The notes beneath the pieces are model-generated. The model did no database searches. It was not told where the DNA came from and saw only the letters and a list, made by a program, of their open reading frames with translations. The translations under genes were made by a program, and so were the position numbers. Shown here piece after piece: positions 8,656 through 16,265 of a stretch of 64,000 bases of DNA. The stretch's first letter is position 1, and every line of letters begins with the position of its first letter. Source of the DNA: Micromonospora citrea (GTDB lineage: Bacteria > Actinomycetota > Actinomycetes > Mycobacteriales > Micromonosporaceae); the NCBI RefSeq assembly GCF_900090315.1, contig NZ_FMHZ01000002.1, positions 124,001 to 188,000 on the forward strand. Direction: 5' to 3'.

Positions 8656-9581
8656 CGGTCCGGGCTGTCGGCGGCGGCCATGACGCGCAGCGCGTTGGGG
8701 TCCAGGCCGATCCGGACCGGTGTCTCGCCGTACGGCTCCCCGTCGACCTCAACCGGCGCCGGCCGGTCGGTCTCCAGCCACAGCTCGCGTACGGCGAGGA
8801 ACGGCTCGTCGCCGAGGGTGCGACGATGGCCGGTGGCCGCGTTGCGGGCCGTGTCGCGCAACAGCCCTCGGCGGGTGGGGCCACCCACCGGGTACGCCAC
8901 CAGCAGCCGGTCGTCGGCGTTCGCGTCAGCGGTGATCACCCGCCCGGCGTGGAAGCCGCCGTTCGCGACGTACAGCTGATGGGTGACGAACTCGTGCTCA
9001 CGCCCCTCTGCGCGCACCGCGGCGCGCAGCGGCCGGTGCCGGGCCAGCAGCGCCAGGGCGGTCGCGGGATACGCGAGCCGGCCGACCACCCGCTTGAGCC
9101 GGGGCGGCGTACTCAGCATCACGTCGGCGGAGAGGCCGACGCCGACGTGGTTGGTGAACCGCATGCTGCCGACGAGGCCGAGGTCGACGTCGATCACCTT
9201 GCCGTCGGTGAGGACGGCGACCGCCGCGTCCAGGTCGAGCGGGATCCCCACCGTGCGGGCGAAGTTGTTGGTGGTGCCCAGCGGCAGCAGGCCGAGCGCG
9301 ATGTCGCGGTGGGCGAGCAGGCGCGCGGCGGTGCCGATCGTGCCGTCGCCGCCGGCGGCGACCAGGAGGTCCGGCCCGAGGTCGACGGCGGCGGCGAGCC
9401 GCTGCTCCAGCTCGACGGGGCGGTCGACCGGGCACGTGGCGAGCAGGGTGAACCCGGCCGCCACCAGCCGCGACCGGGTCTCCTCGTAGAGCTGGCGGCC
9501 CCGGCGGGAGTGGGCGTTGACGACGAGCGCGGCGCGACGCTCCCGCCGGATGGCCGCGCTCAGCTCCTGCTTCGTCCGCAT
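8652..9581 (-). CDS. diacylglycerol kinase / YegS-like lipid kinase
   Basis: A 309-residue enzyme of the DAGK catalytic family, which phosphorylates diacylglycerol or similar lipids with ATP. Visible motifs are the nucleotide-binding GGDGT (AAGGDGTIG, about residue 77), LPLGTTNNFAR (about 100-110) and the C-terminal VEVDGEPYGETPVRI. The N-terminal LVVNAHSRRGRQ is typical. ATG 9581 is chosen because TAGGGT lies eight bases upstream in the leaderless arrangement; a longer frame to 9797 runs through the next gene on the same strand. No membrane segment is seen. Confidence 0.87.
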   Translation of the reverse strand: MRTKQELSAAIRRERRAALVVNAHSRRGRQLYEETRSRLVAAGFTLLATCPVDRPVELEQRLAAAVDLGPDLLVAAGGDGTIGTAARLLAHRDIALGLLPLGTTNNFARTVGIPLDLDAAVAVLTDGKVIDVDLGLVGSMRFTNHVGVGLSADVMLSTPPRLKRVVGRLAYPATALALLARHRPLRAAVRAEGREHEFVTHQLYVANGGFHAGRVITADANADDRLLVAYPVGGPTRRGLLRDTARNAATGHRRTLGDEPFLAVRELWLETDRPAPVEVDGEPYGETPVRIGLDPNALRVMAAADSPDR

Positions 9582-9639
9582 GGGACCCGACCCTAGCGCC
9601 GCCAGGCCCTCGACCGCGCCCGGCCGGAGCGCGCCGGCG

Positions 9640-9804
9640 TCACCTGCCGCGGCGGACGATCCGCACGCCGAGCGCGATCGCGGCGACGACGAGCACGACG
9701 CCCAGGAGCTGCAGGCCCGGCGAGTCGTCGGCCTCCCCGTACACGACCCCGGCGACGCCGATCGCGACGGCGAGGACGGCGACGAGGGCGAGAACATACT
9801 TCAT
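9640..9804 (-). CDS. small two-helix membrane protein, 54 residues
   Basis: A short gene with ATG 9804 preceded by a strong GGAAGGAG site. The product starts MKYVLALVAVLAVAIGVAG, has a short acidic loop (GEADDSPG) and a second helix LLGVVLVVAAIALGV, and ends in basic residues (RIVRRGR). It therefore has two transmembrane helices with the positive end inside. It resembles small actinobacterial membrane proteins of unknown function. It sits between the lipid kinase and the XRE gene on the same strand. Confidence 0.7.
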   Translation of the reverse strand: MKYVLALVAVLAVAIGVAGVVYGEADDSPGLQLLGVVLVVAAIALGVRIVRRGR

Positions 9805-9898
9805 CGGGTCTCCTTCCACGGGTCGGCCTCGCCGCCGGCCGTGCCGGTGCGCGTGCCGACGGGGTCGACGTCCCCGGCGCGGGGAGCGTCGTGACGGG

Positions 9899-10105
9899 TC
9901 ATTCCTCGACCCACTCGAGCAGGTCGCCGGGCTGGCAGTCGAGCACCCGGCACATGGCCTCCAGCGTGCTGAAACGCACCGCCTTGGCCCGACCGTTCTT
10001 CAGCACCGCCACGTTCGCCGGCGTGAGCCCGACCCGCTCGGCGAACTCACCGACGCTCATCTTGCGCTTGGCCAGCTCGACGTCGATCCGCACGACGATG
10101 GGCAT
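9899..10105 (-). CDS. XRE-type helix-turn-helix protein (YozG-like)
   Basis: A 68-residue Cro/CI-type regulator (ELAKRKMSVGEFAERVGLTPANVAVLKNG... LEAMCRVLDCQPGDLLEW), essentially one HTH domain with no ligand domain. ATG 10105 overlaps the stop codon of the upstream DUF2975 gene by one base (TGATG), so the two are co-translated. This pairing of a DUF2975 membrane protein and a minimal HTH is widespread. The membrane protein may modulate the regulator, but the mechanism is not established. Confidence 0.87.
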   Translation of the reverse strand: MPIVVRIDVELAKRKMSVGEFAERVGLTPANVAVLKNGRAKAVRFSTLEAMCRVLDCQPGDLLEWVEE

Positions 10106-10584
10106 CAGATCACCGCTTCCATGTCGGTGCGCAGCGTCGTGGCCTGCCGCAGCAGCGCGCGCATCACCACCATCAGCAGCCCCAGCGCAGCGACACCCAC
10201 CAGCAGCAGGAACAGCAGGAGCGGCAGCCCGGGATCCGACGCCCTGAAGCCCACGAAGAGGAACACGCCCAGCAGCACCACCCAGGCGGCGACGATCGCC
10301 CACACGATCGCGTCCACCCAGCGCAGCGAGGCGTCGCTGAAGATGCGGTCGTCCTTGACCAGCGTGAGCAGCTTCCAGGTCGCCACGATGACCACCTGGA
10401 CGCACAGCACCCAGAACACCGCCACCGCCGTCATCGGCCACCTCAGGTACGCCTGGTCCGGCGACTCCTCGGCCATGTGCGCGAACTGCCCGGGCAGCGA
10501 GAAGGTCTGCAGCATGACCAGGATCCCGAACAGCAGCACGAGGAAGACTCTGAGCGGCGCCACCGCTCGATGCTCAGCAAACAT
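10105..10584 (-). CDS. DUF2975 family membrane protein
   Basis: A 159-residue protein with four transmembrane helices (about 11-28, 50-70, 88-112, 117-140), matching the DUF2975 family in length and layout. The loop WKLLTLVKDDRIFSDASLRWVD is the conserved family segment. It is the first gene of an operon with the XRE-type regulator. The start is ATG 10584; the promoter predicts transcription beginning at or beside this codon. Function unknown; a sensory or anti-regulator role is plausible from the partner only. Confidence 0.85.
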   Translation of the reverse strand: MFAEHRAVAPLRVFLVLLFGILVMLQTFSLPGQFAHMAEESPDQAYLRWPMTAVAVFWVLCVQVVIVATWKLLTLVKDDRIFSDASLRWVDAIVWAIVAAWVVLLGVFLFVGFRASDPGLPLLLFLLLVGVAALGLLMVVMRALLRQATTLRTDMEAVI

Positions 10585-10590
10585 GCATCG

Positions 10591-10619
10591 ACTATCACTC
10601 GCTACCTATCGAAAGTCAA
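10591..10619 (-). promoter_or_regulatory. promoter of DUF2975-XRE operon
   Basis: On the minus strand, TTGACT (10619-10614) and GATAGT (10596-10591) are 17 bases apart, with ATG 10584 seven bases further on: a leaderless promoter. The -35 lies inside an inverted repeat CCTAT/ATAGG, a possible site for the operon's own HTH protein. Confidence 0.55.
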
Positions 10620-10639
10620 TAGGTTTGCCCTTACCCACC

Positions 10640-11404
10640 CTACCCGCTCGCGCGGGCCGCGGCCGACCAGACGTCGCTGCGGGCGGGTGGCCCGAACCGG
10701 ACCGGCACGCCGGGGGAATACAGCACGCTGGCCGGCGGCCCGCTCGGCGCGGGCAGCCCGGCGGCCGCGACCAGCTCGTCGTCGAGACGCAGCAGCTCGG
10801 CGCGGTGCAGCGGCCAGCGGGGGTGCCAGTTCGGCAGGTGCAGCGTGCGACCGTACGCCCGGGTGTGCAGACCCCAGCGGGCGGTGACGAAGCGCTCCAG
10901 CGGGGTGGGGTCGGCGATCGGCCCGCCCACCCGGACCTCCATCCGGCTGGTCGCTCCGGCGGGGCCGGGCCAGCGACGCCGGCACCGGTAGGTGCGCCGG
11001 TCGCCGTCGCGCTCCAGCCGCATCGCCGACCAGATGTACGGCAGCCGCAGGGTCGCACGCGCGACCAGCACGGGAACCAGCCGGGACGCGTCGAGCGAGC
11101 GGAACACCACGGCCCGCCGCCCGGTCACGTCGACGGAGTAGAGCCGGACATTGGTCTCCCAGAAGGTGCCGAGATACGGCACGCCCGGGCCCCGGCCGAG
11201 GCCCAGCCCCACCATGCGAAAGCCGATCAGGCCGACGTAGGTCAGCCCGTCGAGGGTGTCCGGCCGGGTGCCGGCCGGCAGCAGCGGCGCGACGCGTTCC
11301 GGCGCGACCGCCCAGTGCAGGAAGGTGAGGTCCTCCCAGCGCTGCCGCAGGACGGTTCGCGGAAACGCCTGCTCGGGCGCGCAGTCCACCGGCTCGATGT
11401 GCAC
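10640..11404 (-). CDS. DUF2071 (YqjF-like) protein
   Basis: A 254-residue cytoplasmic protein matching the DUF2071 family, typically 230-260 residues. Recognisable parts are QRWEDLTFLHWAVAPERVAPLLP, LTYVGLIGFRM, GTFWETNVRLYS and GRRAVVFRSLDASRLVPV. Start GTG 11404 is preferred because CAGGAT (11416-11411) lies six bases upstream; an in-frame GTG at 11422 would add six residues. Function unknown. It is divergent from the MmcQ/YjbR-like gene. Confidence 0.8.
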   Translation of the reverse strand: MHIEPVDCAPEQAFPRTVLRQRWEDLTFLHWAVAPERVAPLLPAGTRPDTLDGLTYVGLIGFRMVGLGLGRGPGVPYLGTFWETNVRLYSVDVTGRRAVVFRSLDASRLVPVLVARATLRLPYIWSAMRLERDGDRRTYRCRRRWPGPAGATSRMEVRVGGPIADPTPLERFVTARWGLHTRAYGRTLHLPNWHPRWPLHRAELLRLDDELVAAAGLPAPSGPPASVLYSPGVPVRFGPPARSDVWSAAARASG

Positions 11405-11493
11405 CCGCTCATCCTGCCCCACACCCGGACCGGCGGCCGGCCACGCCGGTCCGCGCCGGCGAACTGTCGGTGCCCGCCGCTACCGTCGCACCC

Positions 11494-11835
11494 GTGGTGA
11501 CCGTCGACGACGTCCGCGCGCTGGCCCGGACGCTGCCCCGCAGCAGCGAGCACCTCGTCCGCGACCGGGTGAAGTTCCGGGTCGGCTCGATCGTCTACGT
11601 GGCGTTCTCCCGCGACGAGCAGACGATGGGCTTCGGCTACCCGAAGGAGCAGCGGGACGGCCTCGTCGCCGCCGAGCCGGACCTGTTCTTCCTGCCCGGC
11701 GCGGCCGACCTGCGGTTCAACTGGGTGTGCTGCCATCTCGCCCGCCTCGACCAGGACCAGATGACCGAGCTGGTGACGGAGGCCTGGCGGATGGTGGTGC
11801 CCAAGTTCCTCGCCCGGCAGCGGCTGGGCCACTGA
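11494..11835 (+). CDS. MmcQ/YjbR-like protein
   Basis: A 113-residue protein of the MmcQ/YjbR fold (CyaY-like; double-wing DNA-binding-like). Conserved features are DDVRALARTLPRSSEH at the start, KFRVGSIVYVAFSRDE, MGFGYPKEQRDGLVAAEPDLFFLP and LVTEAWRMVVPKFLARQ at the end. Start GTG 11494 follows TACCGT (11481-11486) by seven bases, the leaderless pattern. No operon partner. Members of this family are poorly characterised. Confidence 0.85.
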   Translation: MVTVDDVRALARTLPRSSEHLVRDRVKFRVGSIVYVAFSRDEQTMGFGYPKEQRDGLVAAEPDLFFLPGAADLRFNWVCCHLARLDQDQMTELVTEAWRMVVPKFLARQRLGH

Positions 11836-11976
11836 CGGTCCCGCGTCGTCGGCCGCCGCGCCGGCCCGCTCCCGGCCGCACGGGGGCGGCCCCGCCGGCC
11901 TGCCCCCGCACGTGGCCTTGTGCGCGGGTCCACGGCCGAGCCACCCCGACCAGGCGGGGCCCCTCGCCGGATCAGG

Positions 11977-12282
11977 TCATCGTGACGCCTTGCGCACCCC
12001 GGGCAGCTCGCCGCGCAGCGCCATCGCGCGAAACCGCATCCGGGACAGGCCGAAGCGGGCCAGCACGCCGCGCGGCCGGCCGTCGACGGCGTCCCGGCTG
12101 CGCAGCCGCACGCGACTGCCGTCCCGGGGCAGTCGGGCGAGTCGCCGGACGGCGTCGTCGCGCACGTCGGGAGGGGTGGCGGGATGGGCGACGACGCCCT
12201 TCAGCTCGGCGCGCCGAGCGGCGTGGCGGGCCACGAGTTCCTCGCGGCGCGCCTGCCGGTCGCCGAGGCACCGGCGCGCCAT
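11977..12282 (-). CDS. rpsN: 30S ribosomal protein S14, zinc-independent paralogue
   Basis: A 101-residue S14 of the long, cysteine-poor type. The C-terminal signature GRPRGVLARFGLSRMRFRAMALRGELPGVRKAS is diagnostic (read in two parts: GRPRGVLARFGLSRMRFR, then the rest). The zinc-binding Cys motifs of the short form are missing; one stray Cys remains near residue 5. ATG 12282 overlaps the L33 stop by one base, so L28, L33 and S14 form one coupled operon. Such C-minus paralogues normally replace zinc-containing versions during zinc shortage under Zur control. Confidence 0.93.
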   Translation of the reverse strand: MARRCLGDRQARREELVARHAARRAELKGVVAHPATPPDVRDDAVRRLARLPRDGSRVRLRSRDAVDGRPRGVLARFGLSRMRFRAMALRGELPGVRKASR

Positions 12283-12449
12283 CAGCGCTCCTCGCGAAAG
12301 TCGACGTGCCGGCGCACCACCGGGTCGTACCTGCGCAGCACCAGCCGGTCCGGGTCGTTGCGGCGGTTCTTGCGGGTGACGTAGGCGTAGCCCGTGCCGG
12401 CGGTGCTGCGGAGCCTCACCACCGGGCGACTCCCGGTCCGCCGGGCCAT
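12282..12449 (-). CDS. rpmG: 50S ribosomal protein L33, zinc-independent paralogue
   Basis: A 55-residue L33 ([21 protein letters not shown]... [19 protein letters not shown]). It has no cysteine, so it lacks the two CxxC knuckles of the zinc form. ATG 12449 overlaps the stop of L28 by one base (TGATG), and its own stop overlaps the S14 start the same way. It is the middle gene of the tightly coupled C-minus ribosomal operon. Confidence 0.93.
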   Translation of the reverse strand: MARRTGSRPVVRLRSTAGTGYAYVTRKNRRNDPDRLVLRRYDPVVRRHVDFREER

Positions 12450-12685
12450 CACAACTTCACCCCCCGGGCGCGCAGCCGGGCGACGACCTTCTCGATGCCG
12501 TCCCGGTCGACGGTCCGCAGCGCCCTGGCCGTGAGCGTCAGGCGCACCCACCGCCGCTCGGACGGCAGCCAGTAGCGATGGCTCTGCAGGTTCGGGTTCC
12601 ACCGTCGGCGGGTGCGCCGGTGGGAGTGGGAGACGGCGTTGCCGAAGCTGGGGCTGGCACCGGTCACGTCACATCGTCTGGACAC
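12449..12685 (-). CDS. rpmB: 50S ribosomal protein L28, zinc-independent paralogue
   Basis: A 78-residue L28 ([30 protein letters not shown]... [15 protein letters not shown] core). It has one Cys only, so no zinc site. GTG 12685 is set by AAGGAG five bases upstream. It is the first gene of the L28-L33-S14 operon, and the Zur-like box at 12720-12738 lies 35 bases upstream. The 187-base gap to the divergent CobW-family gene holds two such boxes. Confidence 0.92.
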   Translation of the reverse strand: MSRRCDVTGASPSFGNAVSHSHRRTRRRWNPNLQSHRYWLPSERRWVRLTLTARALRTVDRDGIEKVVARLRARGVKL

Positions 12686-12719
12686 ACGGACTCCTTCACA
12701 CCACGGCCGTAGCCGTAAC

Positions 12720-12738
12720 GAAAATGGTTTCCAGTTTC
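12720..12738. promoter_or_regulatory. Zur-like box 1
   Basis: A 19-base imperfect palindrome GAAAATGGTTTCCAGTTTC: arms GAAAnTGG and CCAnTTTC, centre TTT. It resembles actinobacterial Zur boxes (TGAAAATGATTTTCA-like) and stands upstream of the L28-L33-S14 operon. Zur binding is inferred from sequence and gene content. Confidence 0.6.
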
Positions 12739-12833
12739 TATCGCATCCGGCCGGTCGCCCTCAAGGCGGGGCGCCGCGACGGGGGGCCGACGCCGAGCGG
12801 GGCGCCCCGCTCGCCCGCCACCGGCGGCTTGTC

Positions 12834-12853
12834 TATAGTGACAATCGTTTTCA
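12834..12853. promoter_or_regulatory. -10 element and Zur-like box 2
   Basis: TATAGT (12834-12839) is a good -10 for the CobW-family gene. Directly overlapping it is TGACAATCGTTTTCA (12839-12853), a palindrome with arms TGAnAA and TTnTCA. A repressor bound here would cover the transcription start, as expected for Zur. Confidence 0.65.
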
Positions 12854-12872
12854 ACTAACGGAGAGGATCGCG

Positions 12873-14159
12873 ATGCCGACGTCACCCCTCGCGCCGGCCG
12901 AGACCGGCGCCTCGGCGGCCGACACCCGCCCGTCCCTGACCGTCCTCAGCGGCTTCTGGCCGGCCGCGACGTACGCGGTCGCCCGGACCCTGCTCGCCGC
13001 GGACCCGAGCCTGCTGCTGATCCGCCACGACCTCGCCGACGTCCACCGGGGCAGCGTCCACCGGGTGGTACGTGACGGCGCGGGCATCCTGGAGGACGAA
13101 CGCGTCGCCCTGGCACACGGCTGCGTCTCGTGCACGCTGCGGGAGGACGTGCTGCCCACCCTCGCCCGGCTCGCCCGTGCCCAGCCCGGCAGGGGCCTGC
13201 TGCTGATGCTGCCCGAGGTGGTGGAACCGGAGGCGGTGGCGGCCGCCTGCGCGCGGTGCCCCGTCGACGGGACACCGATCACCGAGCTGTTGCGGATCGA
13301 CTCCTACACCACCGTCGTCGACATCGAGCACCTGCTCGACGGCCTGGCCAGCACCGACGACCTCAAGTCGCTCGGCATCCAGGCCGCCGACAACGACGAC
13401 CGGGCGCTCGCCGACGTCGTCGTCCGCCAGATCGAGTACGCCGACACGCTCGTCCTGTGGGGAGAGTCCCGCGAGGGGGCGTACGACAGCGAACGTCTCG
13501 GGGTGCTGCTCGCCCGGATCGCGCCCTGGGCGGTCCAGGTCCGCGTCGACGGCGACGTCGTCGACGCCCGCGAGTTGACCCGTCGACTGCGGGACACCGG
13601 GCGGCACCGCCCGGAGACCCCCGCCGTGCTGGCCCGGGGCCTGGAGGGCCACGTCCTCGGCGTACACGAGCCGCAACCCGACTGCGGGGTGGTCTCCGTC
13701 CTGTTCCGCGCGCGCCGGCCGTTCCACCCCGACCGGCTGCACGACGTGCTCGAGGACGTCAACGCCGAGGTGCTGCGCTCGCGCGGCCACCTCTGGCTCG
13801 CCAGCCAGCCCGAGACCGTGATCGCCTGGGACTTCGCCGGCGGCGGTCTCAGCCTCGGGTCACTCGGGCAGTGGCTGGTGGCCGTTCCCGACGACCGCTG
13901 GGACGACGCCTCCACCCACCGGCAGCTCGCCGCCACCCTCGACTGGGACCCCTACTACGGCGACCGCCAGCAGCATCTGGTCTTCGTCGGTCTGGACCTC
14001 GATCCGGCGCGGCTGCGGCGCATGCTCGGCGCGTGCCTGCTCACCGACGCGGAACTCGCCGACGGCGAGGAGGTCTGGCGGACCTACCGGGACCCGTTCG
14101 CCGGCTGCTTCCCGCCGACCACCCCCGACACCCGGACCAAGGGAGACGCTCCCGCATGA
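12873..14159 (+). CDS. CobW-family (COG0523) protein with destroyed P-loop
   Basis: A 428-residue protein with the overall CobW/COG0523 layout: N-terminal GTPase-like domain (LTVLSGFWP... about 22-230) and CobW C-terminal domain ([11 protein letters not shown]... to about 410). Normal members have GxxGxGKT here; this one reads [12 protein letters not shown], with no Gly-Lys-Thr, so GTP binding by the usual loop is unlikely. The CxCC metal motif is CVSC (84-87), with one Cys replaced by Ser. ATG 12873 has GGAGAGG upstream. It is coupled to the L31 remnant (ATGA). Context implies a zinc-stress role. Some mycobacterial Zur operons also carry a CobW-like partner; a ribosome-related adaptor role would be speculation. 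Confidence 0.83.
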   Translation: MPTSPLAPAETGASAADTRPSLTVLSGFWPAATYAVARTLLAADPSLLLIRHDLADVHRGSVHRVVRDGAGILEDERVALAHGCVSCTLREDVLPTLARLARAQPGRGLLLMLPEVVEPEAVAAACARCPVDGTPITELLRIDSYTTVVDIEHLLDGLASTDDLKSLGIQAADNDDRALADVVVRQIEYADTLVLWGESREGAYDSERLGVLLARIAPWAVQVRVDGDVVDARELTRRLRDTGRHRPETPAVLARGLEGHVLGVHEPQPDCGVVSVLFRARRPFHPDRLHDVLEDVNAEVLRSRGHLWLASQPETVIAWDFAGGGLSLGSLGQWLVAVPDDRWDDASTHRQLAATLDWDPYYGDRQQHLVFVGLDLDPARLRRMLGACLLTDAELADGEEVWRTYRDPFAGCFPPTTPDTRTKGDAPA

Positions 14160-14314
14160 GGCCCGGCATCCAGCCCGCCTACCGCCCCGTCGTCCACCGC
14201 GACCGCGCCGCCGGCTTCGCCCTCCTCACCCGCTCCACCGCCACCGGCAGCCAGAAGATCGAATGGTCCGACGGCGACACCTGTCCCGTCATCGACGTCC
14301 AGACCTCCTCCGCC
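14156..14314 (+). pseudogene. rpmE2: ribosomal protein L31 type B, C-terminus lost
   Basis: ATG 14156 overlaps the stop of the CobW-family gene. The first 53 residues ([20 protein letters not shown], then [27 protein letters not shown]) are a clear cysteine-poor L31B N-terminus. The normal continuation (HPFxTG... DTAGRVxxF) is missing in all three frames. The frame instead runs on through unrelated sequence into the next gene. This is a truncation by deletion rather than a simple frameshift. It would have been the fourth C-minus ribosomal gene of the locus. Confidence 0.75.
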
Positions 14315-14382
14315 GGCCCCGGACGGTCGGCCGCGCCTGCAACGCCATCGCCGCCACCGGATCGCTCGCCTAGGCTCGACCC

Positions 14383-15282
14383 GTGCGTCGGACGAACCTG
14401 TACACGGTCGAGGGCGGCCTCGGGCTGGACGTCACCGGTCGGCGCTCACCCGACCTGCGCCTCGAGGTCGCGTCCGGCCGACGCCTGCTGCTGCGTCAGC
14501 GGCACCGCCCGGTCCTGTTCGGCAGGGCGCACCCCGCGAACCACGGCATGCACGTGTACCGGACCGGGGACCACATCTCGCCGCTGCCTCCCCTGCGAGC
14601 CGACGACGCGCGGCGGACCGGTCCCTCCGGTGGTGCGTCGTGGCACGGCCGCTGGGCGCACCGGTTCGCGTCCTGGCTGTACGACGCCGGCACGGGGCCG
14701 CTGCACGACGGGCGGTGGGCCCTCGGTCCCCGCCGGCTGCCGCCGTACTGCCTGCGCGGCGACCTCGTCCGGGACCATCCGGCCGCCTACCTCGACTGGC
14801 TGGGCGCGGGCTGGAACGGCGTGCTGCCCCTGCGGCGGCTGCCCGACGTCGACACCGCCCGCGTGAAGGCGTACCGCAGGCAGGCCCGCGAGCGGGTGCT
14901 GCCGCCGATCCTGCTGTGGTCGGTGAGCGCGTTCGACGGCTACCTGCTGCTGGACGGCCACTGCCGTCTGGTCGCGGCCCTCGCCGAGGGAGTCGATCCG
15001 GCGGTCCTGGCGCTGTCCCTCCTGGCGGATCCCGAGGTCGTGGGCGACGACCAGGTTGCCGCCCACGTCGCGCTGACGGATCGGGTGACCGCGCAGGCCG
15101 CCCGGAGCGGCGCCGACCCGCTCCGGGCGGCGGAAGCGCTCGCCCGCCGGTTCGCCGAGGCGTGCGCCGCCCAGCCGGAGGAGGGCAGGACGCGGGCCTG
15201 GCCCGTCCGGGGTGGCGTGCCGGCGTGGGAGCGGCAGACCGCGCACGCGACCGGACAGTGGGCGGCGACCGTGCGAGCGTAG
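14383..15282 (+). CDS. ParB-like nuclease-fold protein
   Basis: A 299-residue cytoplasmic protein. The segment [20 protein letters not shown] followed by LVAALAEGV (about residues 183-205) resembles the ParB/sulfiredoxin signature (DGHhRlxAa). The N-terminal 100 residues match nothing I recognise. GTG 14383 follows TAGGCT (14371-14376) by six bases, the leaderless pattern. That promoter lies in the sequence that replaced the L31 C-terminus. No partner ParA or kinase is nearby. The function is unknown, and the ParB resemblance is local. Confidence 0.65.
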   Translation: MRRTNLYTVEGGLGLDVTGRRSPDLRLEVASGRRLLLRQRHRPVLFGRAHPANHGMHVYRTGDHISPLPPLRADDARRTGPSGGASWHGRWAHRFASWLYDAGTGPLHDGRWALGPRRLPPYCLRGDLVRDHPAAYLDWLGAGWNGVLPLRRLPDVDTARVKAYRRQARERVLPPILLWSVSAFDGYLLLDGHCRLVAALAEGVDPAVLALSLLADPEVVGDDQVAAHVALTDRVTAQAARSGADPLRAAEALARRFAEACAAQPEEGRTRAWPVRGGVPAWERQTAHATGQWAATVRA

Positions 15283-15288
15283 GCCGGG

Positions 15289-15912
15289 TCAGCGCGGCCG
15301 GGCGGCGACCGGATCTCCTGTGCGGACACGCGGCGGAGCGGGCCGTGCCGCGGTCAGCCGGGCGAGGGCGTCGTCGCGGCTGTCGAAGACGGGCAGGGCC
15401 GCGTCCAGGCGCATGGTGTGCAGCACCGTGCGGACGAATCCGGACGGCGCGGCCAGGCAGAGCGTGACGCCGCGGTCGCGGGCGTCGCGGTGGGCGCGCA
15501 CGAGCACGCCCAGCCCGGTGGAGTCGATGACGTGCACGCGGCTGAGGTCGACCACCACGTGTCCGCCCATGTCGGCGGCGTGCCGCAGGGCGGCGCGGAG
15601 CGTGTCGCCACTGTCGAGATCGATGTCACCGGTGGCCGTGACGACGGTGGCGTCGCCGAGGTGGTCGATGCCGAGGATGCCGCCCGGGCCGTGGTCCCCG
15701 CACGGCGCGGGCCCGCCCCCGGAGGCCGGCAGCAGACTGCAGTGGGGACAGCGGTGCGGGCCGGCCGCGAACGGGGAGCCGCTCCAGCCGTGCTCCGCGA
15801 CGAGGGCCCAGACGACGTCGACGTCGGTCAGGACGCCCGCGGCCGCGGTGACGATGTCGCCGCAGGTGTCGCAGATCAGTGTCATCCGGTGGTGGTCCGG
15901 GACGACGGTCAT
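15289..15912 (-). CDS. STAS-domain protein with N-terminal zinc ribbon
   Basis: A 207-residue protein. Residues 1-90 contain two CxxC knuckles (CDTCG, about 14-18; CPHC, about 55-58), likely a zinc ribbon. Residues 100-195 are a STAS/anti-sigma-factor-antagonist domain (ATVVTATGDIDLDSGDTLRAAL... VVVDLSRVHVIDSTGLGVLVRAHRDA), with Ser in the DSTGLG motif as the expected phosphorylation site. ATG 15912 has GGAAGGA upstream; longer frames to 16290 cross the neighbouring gene's leader. No sigma factor or anti-sigma kinase is nearby. The function is regulatory by family, and the target is unknown. Confidence 0.8.
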   Translation of the reverse strand: MTVVPDHHRMTLICDTCGDIVTAAAGVLTDVDVVWALVAEHGWSGSPFAAGPHRCPHCSLLPASGGGPAPCGDHGPGGILGIDHLGDATVVTATGDIDLDSGDTLRAALRHAADMGGHVVVDLSRVHVIDSTGLGVLVRAHRDARDRGVTLCLAAPSGFVRTVLHTMRLDAALPVFDSRDDALARLTAARPAPPRVRTGDPVAARPR

Positions 15913-16265
15913 CGTGGTGTCCTTCCTGTCTGTTCCCGCGCGCTGACGTCGTGCCCGCTCGCTGTCCCTGCCCCGCGTCGCCGCGCCGGGCGTGGCGACG
16001 CGGCCGGCAGCCAAACGTGCCGGTCCGGGTTGGCGGCCACCGTGCGAACGTGTGTCAGTTGCGTGACAACCTGCCCCTGCCGGGATGAACGGGGTCGACG
16101 GCAGGGGCCCGGCAACCGCGGTGGGGTGACCGCGCGTGTAACCCACGACGGGATCTTGCGGAGCCGACCGGTCGACCGCCCGAACTCGTCGATCCTGCCC
16201 CTGCCGACTGCGGGACACCGCGCGGACCCACCCGGATCCCCGCGGCCCGCGAAACTGGAGGACCC
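15913..16265. other. 353-base divergent intergenic region
   Basis: No coding sequence was recognised. It contains GCCCCTGCCG (16073-16082) pairing perfectly with CGGCAGGGGC (16099-16108) around 16 bases, a stable hairpin of uncertain role. A further CCTGCCCCTGCCG copy lies near 16194. The beta-lactamase ribosome-binding site GGAGG is at the right end. Confidence 0.5.

Noticed and set aside
14383..15282. Toxin-antitoxin or ParAB partition module
   Set aside because: Only a local ParB-like motif; no ParA, toxin or centromere-like repeats beside it.
16073..16108. Riboswitch in the beta-lactamase leader
   Set aside because: Only one simple hairpin is visible, about 160 bases upstream, with no conserved aptamer I recognise.
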